A stretch of 18,588 nucleotides of DNA from DATFWC01 sp045801465 (GTDB lineage: Bacteria > Pseudomonadota > Alphaproteobacteria > Rhizobiales > Xanthobacteraceae), in NCBI GenBank assembly GCA_045801465.1, contig JBJMSU010000127.1, forward strand, positions 1-18,588, given 5' to 3'. The translations under genes were made by a program, and so were the position numbers. Of this stretch, positions 6,486 through 12,759 are shown piece after piece (the first letter of the stretch is position 1; each line of letters starts with the position of its first letter). The notes beneath the pieces are model-generated. The model made no database searches, had not been told where the DNA came from, and saw nothing but the letters and a program-made list of their open reading frames with translations.

Positions 6486-7592
6486 ATGGGATTCAAATGC
6501 GGCATCGTCGGCCTGCCGAACGTGGGGAAGTCGACCCTGTTCAATGCGCTGACCGAGACGGCGGCCGCGCAGGCGGCGAACTATCCGTTCTGCACCATCG
6601 AGCCCAATGTCGGCGAGGTTGCGGTTCCCGATCCGCGCCTTGACGTGCTGGCGAAGTTCGCCAAGTCGGCCGCGACCGTGCCGACCCGGCTCAGCTTCGT
6701 CGACATTGCCGGGCTGGTGCGCGGCGCCTCGAAAGGGGAGGGCTTAGGCAACCAGTTCCTCGCCAACATCCGAGAGGTCGATGCCATCGCCCATGTGGTG
6801 CGCTGCTTTGCCGATCCGGACGTCACTCACGTGACCGGCGCCATCGATCCCATCGCCGATATCGAGACGATCGAGACCGAGCTGATGCTCGCCGATCTCG
6901 AGAGCCTCGAGCGCCGCGTCGAGCCGCTGGAGAAGCGCGCGCGCGGCAGCGACAAGGATGCCAAGGACGCCAAGGAGACGCTCGATCTCATCAACCGCGC
7001 GCTCGCGTTGCTGCGCGAGGGCAAGCCGGCACGGCTGGTCGAATGCAGCGCGGAGGAGAAGCGCGCCTTCAGCCGGCTCGGCCTGTTGTCGTGGAAACCG
7101 GTGCTCTATGTCTGCAATGTCGACGAAGCCTCCGCCACGGGCGGCAATGAATATTCCCGCAAGGTCGAGGAGCGCGCCCGGCAGGAGGGCGCCGCCGCGA
7201 TCGTCATCTCGGCGAAGATCGAATCGGAGATTGCGATCCTGCACCCGCAGGAACGCGAGGAATATCTCGAAGCGATCGGGCTTACCGTGCCGGGCCTCAA
7301 CCGCCTGATCCTCGCCGGCTACCAGCTCCTCGACCTCGTCACCTATTTCACCGCCGGCCCCAAGCAGGCGGCGGCCTGGACGGTGACGCGCGGCACCAAG
7401 GCGCCGCAGGCCGCCGGCGTGATCCACACCGATTTCGAGCGCGGCTTCATCCGCGCCGAGACCATCACGTACGACGACTATGCGGCGCTCGGCGGCGAGG
7501 CGGGCGCGCGCGAGGCCGGCAAGATGCGGCTCGAAGGCAAGGACTACGTCGTCGCCGACGGCGACGTGATGCACTTCCGCTTCGCCACGTGA
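6486..7592 (+). CDS. ychF: Redox-regulated ribosome-binding ATPase YchF (Obg family)
   Basis: 368 residues, the standard length. P-loop GLPNVGKSTLFNAL (9-22), switch segment NYPFCTIEPNVGEV, G3 DIAGLVRGASKGEGLGN (from residue 73), and NVDE (211-214) in place of the NKxD motif, which is the change that makes YchF/OLA1 proteins prefer ATP over GTP. A coiled-coil arm lies around 125-165 and a TGS domain forms the C-terminus (from about 285). In bacteria YchF binds ribosomes and is linked to the oxidative stress response. ATG at 6486 has only a weak purine stretch (AGAGA), fitting coupling to pth 27 nt upstream. A palindrome begins 7 nt after the stop and may protect or end the transcript. Confidence 0.98.
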   Translation: MGFKCGIVGLPNVGKSTLFNALTETAAAQAANYPFCTIEPNVGEVAVPDPRLDVLAKFAKSAATVPTRLSFVDIAGLVRGASKGEGLGNQFLANIREVDAIAHVVRCFADPDVTHVTGAIDPIADIETIETELMLADLESLERRVEPLEKRARGSDKDAKDAKETLDLINRALALLREGKPARLVECSAEEKRAFSRLGLLSWKPVLYVCNVDEASATGGNEYSRKVEERARQEGAAAIVISAKIESEIAILHPQEREEYLEAIGLTVPGLNRLILAGYQLLDLVTYFTAGPKQAAAWTVTRGTKAPQAAGVIHTDFERGFIRAETITYDDYAALGGEAGAREAGKMRLEGKDYVVADGDVMHFRFAT

Positions 7593-7598
7593 CGCCCT

Positions 7599-7677
7599 GT
7601 AGCCCACATGGAGCGAAGCGCAATGCGGGTAGGCATGGCGAAGCTGCTCCCGGATGCGCTTCGCTCATCCTGGCTAC
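7599..7677. repeat. REP-like palindrome downstream of ychF
   Basis: GTAGCC (7599) and GGCTAC (7672-7677) bound an imperfect inverted repeat whose inner arms are GAGCGAAGCGCA and TGCGCTTCGCTC. This matches a palindrome I recall as common in Bradyrhizobium-like genomes. It sits directly after the rplY-pth-ychF group, where such elements often serve as mRNA 3' stabilisers. Confidence 0.7.
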
Positions 7678-7747
7678 GGCTCCTGCGTTGACGTACACCG
7701 CCCGCCCGTCTAGGCAGCGGCGAGCCTTCATCCGGTATCCTCCCCCC

Positions 7748-8200
7748 GTGTCCATCATCCATTGGGAAGACTTCATCGCCGGCAGCGTCGCCGAGTATGG
7801 GCCGCGGCGGGTGACGCGCGAGGAGATCATCGCGTTCGCGGCCGAGTTCGATCCGCAGCCGATGCACATGGACGAGGACTTTGCCCGCACCACCATGCTG
7901 GGCGGGCTCGCCGCCTCGGGCTGGCACACCTGCGCCATCGGCATGCGCCTGATCGTCGACGGCTTCATGGGCAACTCGGCGTCGATCGGCTCGCCCGGCA
8001 TCGACGAGGTGCGATGGCTCAAGCCGGTGCGGCCCGACGACGAGCTCACCTTGCGCCGCACCGTGTTGGAGACGCGTCCGCTCAAGAGCCGGCCCGAATG
8101 GGGCCTGGTGCGATTCCGCTTCGAGCTCGTCAATCAGAACGGCGAGGTGGTGCTGATCCAGGAGAACGTCAACCTGTTCGGCCGGCGGAGCGGTGAATGA
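7748..8200 (+). CDS. MaoC family hot-dog dehydratase/hydratase (first of two)
   Basis: About 150 residues from GTG at 7748. A single hot-dog fold of the (R)-specific enoyl-CoA hydratase type: FDPQPMHMDEDFA (34-46) holds the catalytic Asp35 and His40, followed by GGLAASGWHT (52-61), RLIVDGF, and DEVRWLKPVRPDDEL. These enzymes add water to trans-2-enoyl-CoA in fatty acid, polyester or C1/C4 acyl-CoA pathways; the substrate cannot be told from the sequence. The start is unsure: no ribosome binding site is clear, and the frame is open upstream to 7589, but that part is occupied by the REP-like palindrome. The similar gene 143 nt downstream looks like a tandem duplicate. Confidence 0.88.
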   Translation: MSIIHWEDFIAGSVAEYGPRRVTREEIIAFAAEFDPQPMHMDEDFARTTMLGGLAASGWHTCAIGMRLIVDGFMGNSASIGSPGIDEVRWLKPVRPDDELTLRRTVLETRPLKSRPEWGLVRFRFELVNQNGEVVLIQENVNLFGRRSGE

Positions 8201-8227
8201 TACGGTTTCCCATGATCGGTTCAGCCT

Positions 8228-8317
8228 GTCATTGCCGGGCTTGTCCCGGCAATCTCGATCAGGTGGGCACGGCTTTGCCATCCTGAGCGAGATCACCGGG
8301 ACAAGCCCGGTGATGAC
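8228..8317. repeat. Double-hairpin interspersed repeat between the MaoC genes
   Basis: Two perfect small hairpins: ATTGCCGGG/CCCGGCAAT (8231-8253) and ATCACCGGG/CCCGGTGAT (8292-8314). The two halves are also inverted copies of each other across a 40-nt centre (GTCAT..CCGGGCTTGTCCCGG against its reverse complement), so the unit can fold as two hairpins or one long one. I recognise CCGGGCTTGTCCCGG as a core frequent in Bradyrhizobium/Rhodopseudomonas-type intergenic repeats. Confidence 0.8.
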
Positions 8318-8343
8318 GAAGAAGCAAGTTGAGCGAATTGAGA

Positions 8344-8820
8344 ATGAAATACCTCGAGGACATCTGCATCGGCGAGAAGACCGAGCTCGGCGCCCACACC
8401 TTTACGGCCGAGGAGATCAAGTCGTTTGCGCAGCGCTTCGACCCGCAGCCGTTCCACGTGGACGAAGCGGCCGCGGCGCGTACCCACTATGGCGGGCTGA
8501 TCGCGTCGGGCTGGCACACGGGCTCGGTGTGCATTCGCCTGATCGTGCAGAACCGCATGCGCGCGGAGGAGGCGATGCGGGCGCGCGGCGAGCCGGTCGG
8601 CCGCACCGGTCCCTCGCCCGGCTTCCGCGATCTCAAGTGGCTCAAGCCCGTCTGTGCCGGCGACACCATCACGTATGCGAGCGAAGTCATCGACGCGCGT
8701 CCGGTGGCGAGCCGGCCCGACAAGGGACTCGTCTTCGCCGTCAACACGGGCACCAACCAGGCGGGCGAACTGGTGTTCTCGTTCGTGAGCGCGCTGTTCG
8801 TCGATCGCCGCCCGGCATGA
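8344..8820 (+). CDS. MaoC family hot-dog dehydratase/hydratase (second of two)
   Basis: 158 residues from ATG at 8344; an in-frame TTG at 8329 would add five residues, and neither has a strong ribosome binding site. The hydratase motif FDPQPFHVDEAAA (32-44) provides Asp33 and His38, followed by GGLIASGWHT and DLKWLKPVCAGDTITY. It shares this whole pattern with the gene at 7748-8200 but has an extra segment (RMRAEEAMRARGEPVGRTGP) in the helix region, so the two may form a heterodimer or act on different acyl-CoA chain lengths. The pair has no other recognisable pathway gene beside it. The stop is at 8818-8820. Confidence 0.9.
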   Translation: MKYLEDICIGEKTELGAHTFTAEEIKSFAQRFDPQPFHVDEAAAARTHYGGLIASGWHTGSVCIRLIVQNRMRAEEAMRARGEPVGRTGPSPGFRDLKWLKPVCAGDTITYASEVIDARPVASRPDKGLVFAVNTGTNQAGELVFSFVSALFVDRRPA

Positions 8821-9371
8821 GGATGATTCGCATTGATTGGAAGATCATGGGTTCCGCCCGGGTGAATTAAATCCAGGTTGGTTATAGCCGGGAGTGAACG
8901 TTCGCCTTCAAACTCGGTGCAGTTCCTTTTACTTCAACGTCGAGCCCGATCACGGAGGGATTCGGCCCATTGAAGTTGGGCATCTCGCACAGCCGCAGCA
9001 TTGTGCGACATTTCGGCAACGGCGCCCGGAATTCCGCAGGTCCGGTGAGGGTTTTCGTAGCGTTGTCCCTGAGGCGCGTGCAGAGTGCACATTACGGTTT
9101 TCGGCTTCACAGGTGCCGGCCTGTAGGGAACGTCGGCGTCCTTCGAAAGCCTGAACGGGCATCGAGAGAGCCCTCATGCCCGCCGGGCTGTGACACGCAG
9201 CCGAAAGCTTTCCCGCCAAGAGTGTTTGGGCCTTTGCAAGGCCTATCAACTTCGACTGCGTCGCAACTTGCGGCGAGCGCGTCATCATGCGCGGGGTGCG
9301 CTCGCCGGTGGTAAGAAAAGGAACCTTGGGGAAGGATTGCGGCGCCGGCTTCTGCATTGGAGGGAAAGCAG
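8821..9371. other. 550-bp stretch without a convincing gene
   Basis: Short open frames exist on both strands (for example 8894-9154 plus and 8950-9357 minus), but none has a ribosome binding site, a known motif or protein-like composition. Base composition is less GC-rich than in the flanking genes. The only structure I see is the hairpin at 9271-9307. It may be a long 5' control region of the gene at 9372 or decayed coding DNA. Confidence 0.6.
9271..9307. other. Perfect 10-bp inverted repeat upstream of the outer-membrane protein gene
   Basis: CGGCGAGCGC (9271-9280) and GCGCTCGCCG (9298-9307) pair perfectly around a 17-nt loop, ending 64 nt before the ATG at 9372. It could be a leader hairpin or an operator. 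There is no U tract, so it is not a standard intrinsic terminator. Confidence 0.45.
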
Positions 9372-10262
9372 ATGACGACCAACCTGATCAGATTTGCGGC
9401 AGCAAGCCTGTTGTCGCTCTGTGCGAGCGTTTCGGCGGCCACCGCCGGATCCGTAACCCAACCGGGCGAAACCGTGGGCGCCGCGGCGGGTGCTCCGCCG
9501 CCTCCGGGGTTCTATCTCATCAACACGTTCGACTTCGGGCACAGGAATGGCGTCGACGTGGATCTCGCCGTCAACATTCCGGTTCTCGCGTGGTCGACAC
9601 CTTGGACCATCTTCGGCGGCCGGGTGATATTCCTCGCCGCCACCCCGGCGGTGTGGGTCGATCCGCGGTTCGGTCCGACCAACAGCGACATCTACAATCC
9701 GTTGTTTGCCGGCCAGTTGGCCTGGAACCTGGGGAACGGATTTAACTTCAGCTACATGCTGGGCGCCTATTTCGACATGCACAGCGATCTGGCCTGGAGC
9801 TCGACTTCGCTCAATCAGCGGTTCGCCCTGACCTACAATGCGAACGGCTGGAATCTGACCGCCAACGTCATCTGGGGCGTCCAGTTCGACCACGTCACCG
9901 ACCGGCCGCAGATATCTCCCTGTCCGCCGCCGTTCTTGTTTCAGGGATGCAATCCGGACTTCCTGAACGTCGACCTGACGGCCACCAAGACGTTCGGCAG
10001 CTGGGAGATTGGCGTGGTGGGTTTCGGCTCGACCGATCTCAACCGGCCCGTCCCGACCTATCTCAGGCAGAGCCAGTTCGCGGTGGGAGGCTTGCTCGGC
10101 TACAACTTCGGCCCGCTCGTGGTCCAGGGCTACGTCACGACCGACGTCGCCGAGAACAACTACGGCGGCAAGGACACGCGCGGCTGGGCGCGCATCATCG
10201 TGCCGCTCGGCAATCCATTCGCCACGGCGCCCACACCCGCACCTCTGGTCAGAAAATACTAG
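9372..10262 (+). CDS. Outer-membrane beta-barrel-like protein (MetA-pathway of phenol degradation/transporter family)
   Basis: 296 residues. ATG at 9372 is chosen because GGAGG lies just upstream; an ATG at 9357 overlaps that site. The N-terminus is a signal peptide (basic start, FAAASLLSLCASVSAATA, cleavage near residue 25). The rest alternates aromatic and polar residues as amphipathic strands: FYLINTFDFGHRNGVDVDLA, GNGFNFSYMLGAYFD, ALTYNANGWNLTANVIWG, GLLGYNFGPLVVQGYVTTDV. This pattern fits the family annotated as putative MetA-pathway of phenol degradation (PF13557-like), whose members are outer-membrane proteins thought to take up hydrophobic compounds. Four Cys or Pro-rich residues (CPPPFLFQGC) form one loop. 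The protein ends in a C-terminal Tyr rather than Phe. It is monocistronic, with an intrinsic terminator 150 nt later. The family call is moderately sure; the substrate is unknown. Confidence 0.75.
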   Translation: MTTNLIRFAAASLLSLCASVSAATAGSVTQPGETVGAAAGAPPPPGFYLINTFDFGHRNGVDVDLAVNIPVLAWSTPWTIFGGRVIFLAATPAVWVDPRFGPTNSDIYNPLFAGQLAWNLGNGFNFSYMLGAYFDMHSDLAWSSTSLNQRFALTYNANGWNLTANVIWGVQFDHVTDRPQISPCPPPFLFQGCNPDFLNVDLTATKTFGSWEIGVVGFGSTDLNRPVPTYLRQSQFAVGGLLGYNFGPLVVQGYVTTDVAENNYGGKDTRGWARIIVPLGNPFATAPTPAPLVRKY

Positions 10263-10313
10263 GAGCACTTCTGAACGGCCTGGTCCGGACCTTCGGGCTG
10301 GGCATCGACTTGC

Positions 10314-10382
10314 GAAAAGGATCATGCTCCAGCAATACGCTCAAGCGAGATGATGATCGCAAGCAGAGTCATCTCGCTTCAC
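10314..10382. repeat. Interspersed repeat with AAGCGAGATGA hairpin, copy 1
   Basis: AAGCGAGATGA and TCATCTCGCTT form an 11-bp hairpin (about 10343-10380). Upstream, GAAAAGGATCATGCTCC and GCAATACGCTCAAGCGAG resemble the widespread Bradyrhizobium element that reads ATCATGCTC...AAGCGCGATGA. A second, less complete copy is at 11742-11790 in this window. Confidence 0.65.
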
Positions 10383-10409
10383 TCTTCGTGACCTCCAAAG
10401 CGCGGCGAT

Positions 10410-10439
10410 GCCCGGACTTGCCCGAGTCCGGGCTTTTTT
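10410..10439 (+). terminator. Intrinsic terminator
   Basis: GCCCGGACT (10410-10418), loop TGCCCG, AGTCCGGGC (10425-10433), then six T residues (10434-10439). A perfect 9-bp GC-rich stem with a U tract, in the right direction to end transcription of the outer-membrane protein gene at 9372-10262. Confidence 0.9.
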
Positions 10440-10661
10440 GTTGCGTTCGCGGCGTCTGTCGATAAACAAATCGTGATGGTCCGGAGCGGCTATTTCACAA
10501 TCGTCACCCGCCTTCGCTTGAACATCTCGTGACACCGCGCGTCAAACCGCCTGCGGACTCGAACGGGAGGGCCAAACCGACGCAAGTCGAACCGGCCCTG
10601 CGCCGTGCGGTATCGCGCAGAATGCACCGTCAAGCTCAACTTTGGTCCTAGGAGGAACGTC

Positions 10662-10928
10662 ATGGGTAAGGGAATAACCGATATGATGCGGCAGGCGGGG
10701 CCTGAGCCCCGCAAAAGCCTGGAGGCCGAGGTCGCCCGTTTGACCAAGCTGGTGCACATCCTGTGGAAGGAAGTGGAGAAGCTCGAGGGGATCGTTCACG
10801 TCATTCCTGAAGGGCTGAAGATCAAGTCCGGCAGGTCCGAGATCCTGGTGCTCAAGAACGGCGGCATCATCTTGAATGGCTTGCGCATCAGTCTGGAAGT
10901 GCCGGGCAAGACCGAATTGATGATGTAG
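10662..10928 (+). CDS. Small protein: coiled coil plus beta segment, function unknown
   Basis: 88 residues. ATG at 10662 has a strong ribosome binding site (AGGAGG ending 6 nt upstream). Residues about 18-45 (SLEAEVARLTKLVHILWKEV and on) form a heptad-patterned helix with Leu/Val at a and d positions; residues 48-85 (VIPEGLKIKSGRSEILVLKN, then GGIILNGLRISLEV) alternate hydrophobic and polar residues like beta strands with Gly turns. This architecture resembles short trimeric coiled-coil/beta-helix ends of spike or tail proteins (gp5/VgrG-like), but I cannot assign a family. There is no signal peptide or membrane segment. Only 22 nt separate it from the HlyC-type acyltransferase gene, so the two are very likely co-transcribed and may act together. 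Confidence 0.7.
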   Translation: MGKGITDMMRQAGPEPRKSLEAEVARLTKLVHILWKEVEKLEGIVHVIPEGLKIKSGRSEILVLKNGGIILNGLRISLEVPGKTELMM

Positions 10929-10950
10929 CTAAAGCAGCACGAGAATCTGC

Positions 10951-11517
10951 ATGGCGCACCCGGCCTTGCGCCACGAGCGCGCGATCATCGGCGCGGTGGC
11001 GAGCATGATGGTGTTCGAGGAATCATTCGCAAGCGCGACAAGCCCTGGTCCACTCAGCGGCGATGACATCGAGCGCGTCGCGATCACGTTGCCGCTCACC
11101 GCGGCCGACGAGCTGAGAATCACAAGCGGCGTGTTTTATCTCAGCCGACATTCGAGCTTGCACTCGCTTTATCCCGTCGAAACTTTGCACAGCCGGATCG
11201 GCTCCGCGCTGCCGCTCGGGCAATTCCACTATTACACCGACCCGCTCGGCGTGCCGGTCGCCTTTTGCAATTGGGCTTGGCTCAACCGGTCCGTTCTCGA
11301 CGACGTGCTGGCCACCGGCCGCGATCTCGAGGCGGACGAGTTCCGATGCGGCGATCTGCCGTTGTTTTACGAGTTCCTCGCCCCGTTCGGCCATTGCCGG
11401 GCCGTGGTGCGGGACTTCCGTCGGCTGTCGCTCTTCAAGAGCCAGCGCATTCCCTCGATACGGGCCAAAGCGGACGACACCTCGCGCGCCCCGCGCGTCA
11501 GATATCTGCAATTCTGA
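10951..11517 (+). CDS. Toxin-activating lysine acyltransferase, HlyC family (orphan)
   Basis: 188 residues. HlyC-type enzymes move a fatty acyl chain from acyl carrier protein to lysines of an RTX protoxin in the cytosol before secretion. Aligned by eye to E. coli HlyC: SSLHSLYPV matches SSPLHRNWPV, giving His71 as the catalytic His23 equivalent; VPVAFCNWAWL (101-111) matches YPVAYCSWANL; CGDLPLFYEFLAPFG (133-147) matches SGDRKWFIDWIAPFG. At the position of HlyC Asp92 this protein has Glu141. Before the catalytic region there are about 48 extra residues compared with HlyC. ATG at 10951 has a weak GAGAA site, which fits coupling to the small gene 22 nt upstream. No RTX toxin, Gly-rich nonapeptide repeats, HlyB, HlyD or TolC gene is in the window. 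I am confident of the family but not of the substrate. Confidence 0.88.
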   Translation: MAHPALRHERAIIGAVASMMVFEESFASATSPGPLSGDDIERVAITLPLTAADELRITSGVFYLSRHSSLHSLYPVETLHSRIGSALPLGQFHYYTDPLGVPVAFCNWAWLNRSVLDDVLATGRDLEADEFRCGDLPLFYEFLAPFGHCRAVVRDFRRLSLFKSQRIPSIRAKADDTSRAPRVRYLQF

Positions 11518-11674
11518 ATCGAAAGACGCCGTCCGCGGCGTTGCAGGATCGCGTGCGATTGCTGCAGCCGATGGCGTGGGTTGAGCGCACAGAAATCCGT
11601 CGCGTCCGCAGCCGCTTTATCGCGACGGGTTTCGCCGACCGCTCAAGCCGCTCCACGGCTCGAGTCGTTCCGCC

Positions 11675-11741
11675 GTCTTGAACTACCGTGATCTGTTGGA
11701 GAGTGGCGCCCCAGATTCCGCTGGTGCAGGTTCCACGGAGG
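11675..11741. repeat. Interspersed repeat (CCAGATTC..CTGGTGC type), copy 1
   Basis: Shares GTCTTGAACT, a second TTGGA about 16 nt later, GAGTGGC, CCAGATTC, CTGGTGC and TTCCACGGA in the same order with 14726-14799. The core can fold as GCCCCAG/CTGGTGC. This is a decayed copy of an interspersed element. Confidence 0.65.
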
Positions 11742-11790
11742 AAAGCTCCTGCTCCGGCAACCTGCTGAAGCGAGATGATGATCCAAAGCG
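11742..11790. repeat. Interspersed repeat with AAGCGAGATGATGATC, copy 2
   Basis: GAAAGCTCCTGCTCCGGCAA and GAAGCGAGATGATGATCC align with 10314-10361. The distal arm of the hairpin found in copy 1 is missing, so this copy is truncated. It directly abuts the repeat at 11675-11741. Confidence 0.6.
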
Positions 11791-11840
11791 CAGGCCCGAC
11801 ATGGCATCCTCCGGCAAGCCCGACGATGGCCCACATCCCG

Positions 11841-12527
11841 TCAACCCTTGGCCTGATCGTGAGACTCGCGCAGCAACCCGATTTTACCCAGAAGCCTGCC
11901 GACGAGGGCGTCGCAGCGCGGGCGCTCGAATGGGAAGACGTCTTTGAGGGCTGCCGCGAACTGTTCGCCTAGCCTCTCGCGCAGCATGTTTCGCGCACGA
12001 TGCAGTCTGGTTCTCACCGTCTCGGCCTTGATCCCGAGAACATTCGCGGTCTCTTCCACGGTTGCCTCTTCCACCTCGCGCATGACGAAAACTGTGCGAA
12101 AGGCGAGCGGAAGGTCGTCGATCGCATGCTCCAACATGCGACGAATCTGGCCGCGGGCAACCTCACCCTCGGGCGTCGCTTGCGCCATTGGAGTCAGATA
12201 GATCTGGCTGCGGACACGCTCTCGCGCCGTATCGATCTCTCCGAGCTCCACCTGCCGATGCTGCCGGCGCTTGCGCCGCAGCGCCTCATTGAGCGCGATC
12301 CGGGTCAGCCATGTTCGTAGGGTCGCCTCCCCACGAAAGTCGCCGATTTTCGTGAACGCCTTCAGGTAGGTCTGCTGGACAACGTCTTCGGCTTCCTGGT
12401 CGTCGCGCAAGATGCTTCGCGCCAGCCGGTAAAGGTAGCGGTCGTGGCGCCGGACGAGCGCGCCGAACGCGTCAGCGCGACCCTGCCGAGCACGTTCGAG
12501 GAGTTCGCTGTCGCTGGCCGTATCCAT
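11841..12527 (-). CDS. ECF-type RNA polymerase sigma factor
   Basis: 228 residues from ATG at 12527 (MDTASDSELLERARQG, a typical ECF start); the frame is open further upstream to 12677, but that part is unlike a sigma factor. Region 2 is about 17-88, with FGALVRRHDRYLYRLARSIL, AEDVVQQTYLKAF and LRTWLTRIALNEALRRKRRQ. Region 4 (about 120-185) has FRTVFVMREVEEATVEETA and the helix-turn-helix GIKAETVRTRLHRARNMLRE. A 40-residue C-terminal extension (FPFERPRCDALV and on) follows. No anti-sigma factor gene is next to it. It is divergent from the cytochrome/DUF2231 pair, with 232 nt between starts, so it most likely controls that pair and perhaps itself. No strong ribosome binding site was seen. Confidence 0.93.
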   Translation of the reverse strand: MDTASDSELLERARQGRADAFGALVRRHDRYLYRLARSILRDDQEAEDVVQQTYLKAFTKIGDFRGEATLRTWLTRIALNEALRRKRRQHRQVELGEIDTARERVRSQIYLTPMAQATPEGEVARGQIRRMLEHAIDDLPLAFRTVFVMREVEEATVEETANVLGIKAETVRTRLHRARNMLRERLGEQFAAALKDVFPFERPRCDALVGRLLGKIGLLRESHDQAKG

Positions 12528-12669
12528 CCAACTGCCGCATCCATGCAATCTGCCGCGGCGATCGCCTGGTGACCCAATCGCGCCCCGAAGACCGAATCTC
12601 GCCGCGCGCGCAAAAACGTCTGAAATGCCGTTTGCGGCGGAAAAGCCCCCAAAAAAAGGCTTGTGGACC

Positions 12670-12704
12670 GGAAACATTTCCGCCTGCGGCGCATCTAATG
12701 CGCC
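12670..12704 (+). promoter_or_regulatory. ECF-type promoter candidate with overlapping palindromes
   Basis: GGAAACA (12670-12676), a 17-nt spacer and TCTAA (12694-12698) resemble RpoE-type promoters (GGAAC and TCTAA-like elements). Transcription would begin about 50 nt before the cytochrome gene ATG at 12760. Two symmetries overlap it: GGAAA-CA-TTTCC (12670-12681) and a perfect GGCGCAT-CTA-ATGCGCC (12688-12704) across the -10 region. The adjacent ECF sigma factor is the natural candidate to read this site. Confidence 0.5.
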
Positions 12705-12759
12705 GAACCGGCCATTGGCAAGCAGGTGCCGATCCCGGAATCGCTATGGAGGAGACGCC

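Larger units (their letters stand above)
10263..10661. other. Intergenic region with a repeat and a terminator
   Basis: About 400 nt without a convincing gene. The left part holds a Hyphomicrobiales-type repeat (10314-10382) and an intrinsic terminator (10410-10439); the right part (10440-10650) must carry the promoter of the 88-residue gene, but I see no clear -35/-10 pair. Small minus-strand frames here have no start signals. Confidence 0.6.
11518..11840. other. Intergenic region made largely of interspersed repeats
   Basis: About 320 nt between the convergent ends of the acyltransferase and the ECF sigma gene. It holds the two repeat segments listed at 11675-11741 and 11742-11790. I see no supported gene and no clear intrinsic terminator. 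Confidence 0.6.

Noticed and set aside
6744..7607. Minus-strand open frame of 287 codons opposite ychF
   Set aside because: Shadow of the well-conserved ychF; composition is Arg/Ala/Asp-rich without motifs.
9285..10325. Minus-strand open frame of 346 codons opposite the outer-membrane protein gene
   Set aside because: No start signals or motifs; the plus strand has a strong ribosome binding site, signal peptide, barrel pattern and a terminator in the right direction.
10662..12530. RTX toxin gene accompanying the HlyC homologue
   Set aside because: No GGxGxDxUx nonapeptide repeats or large open frame in any direction; the neighbouring proteins are small or unrelated.
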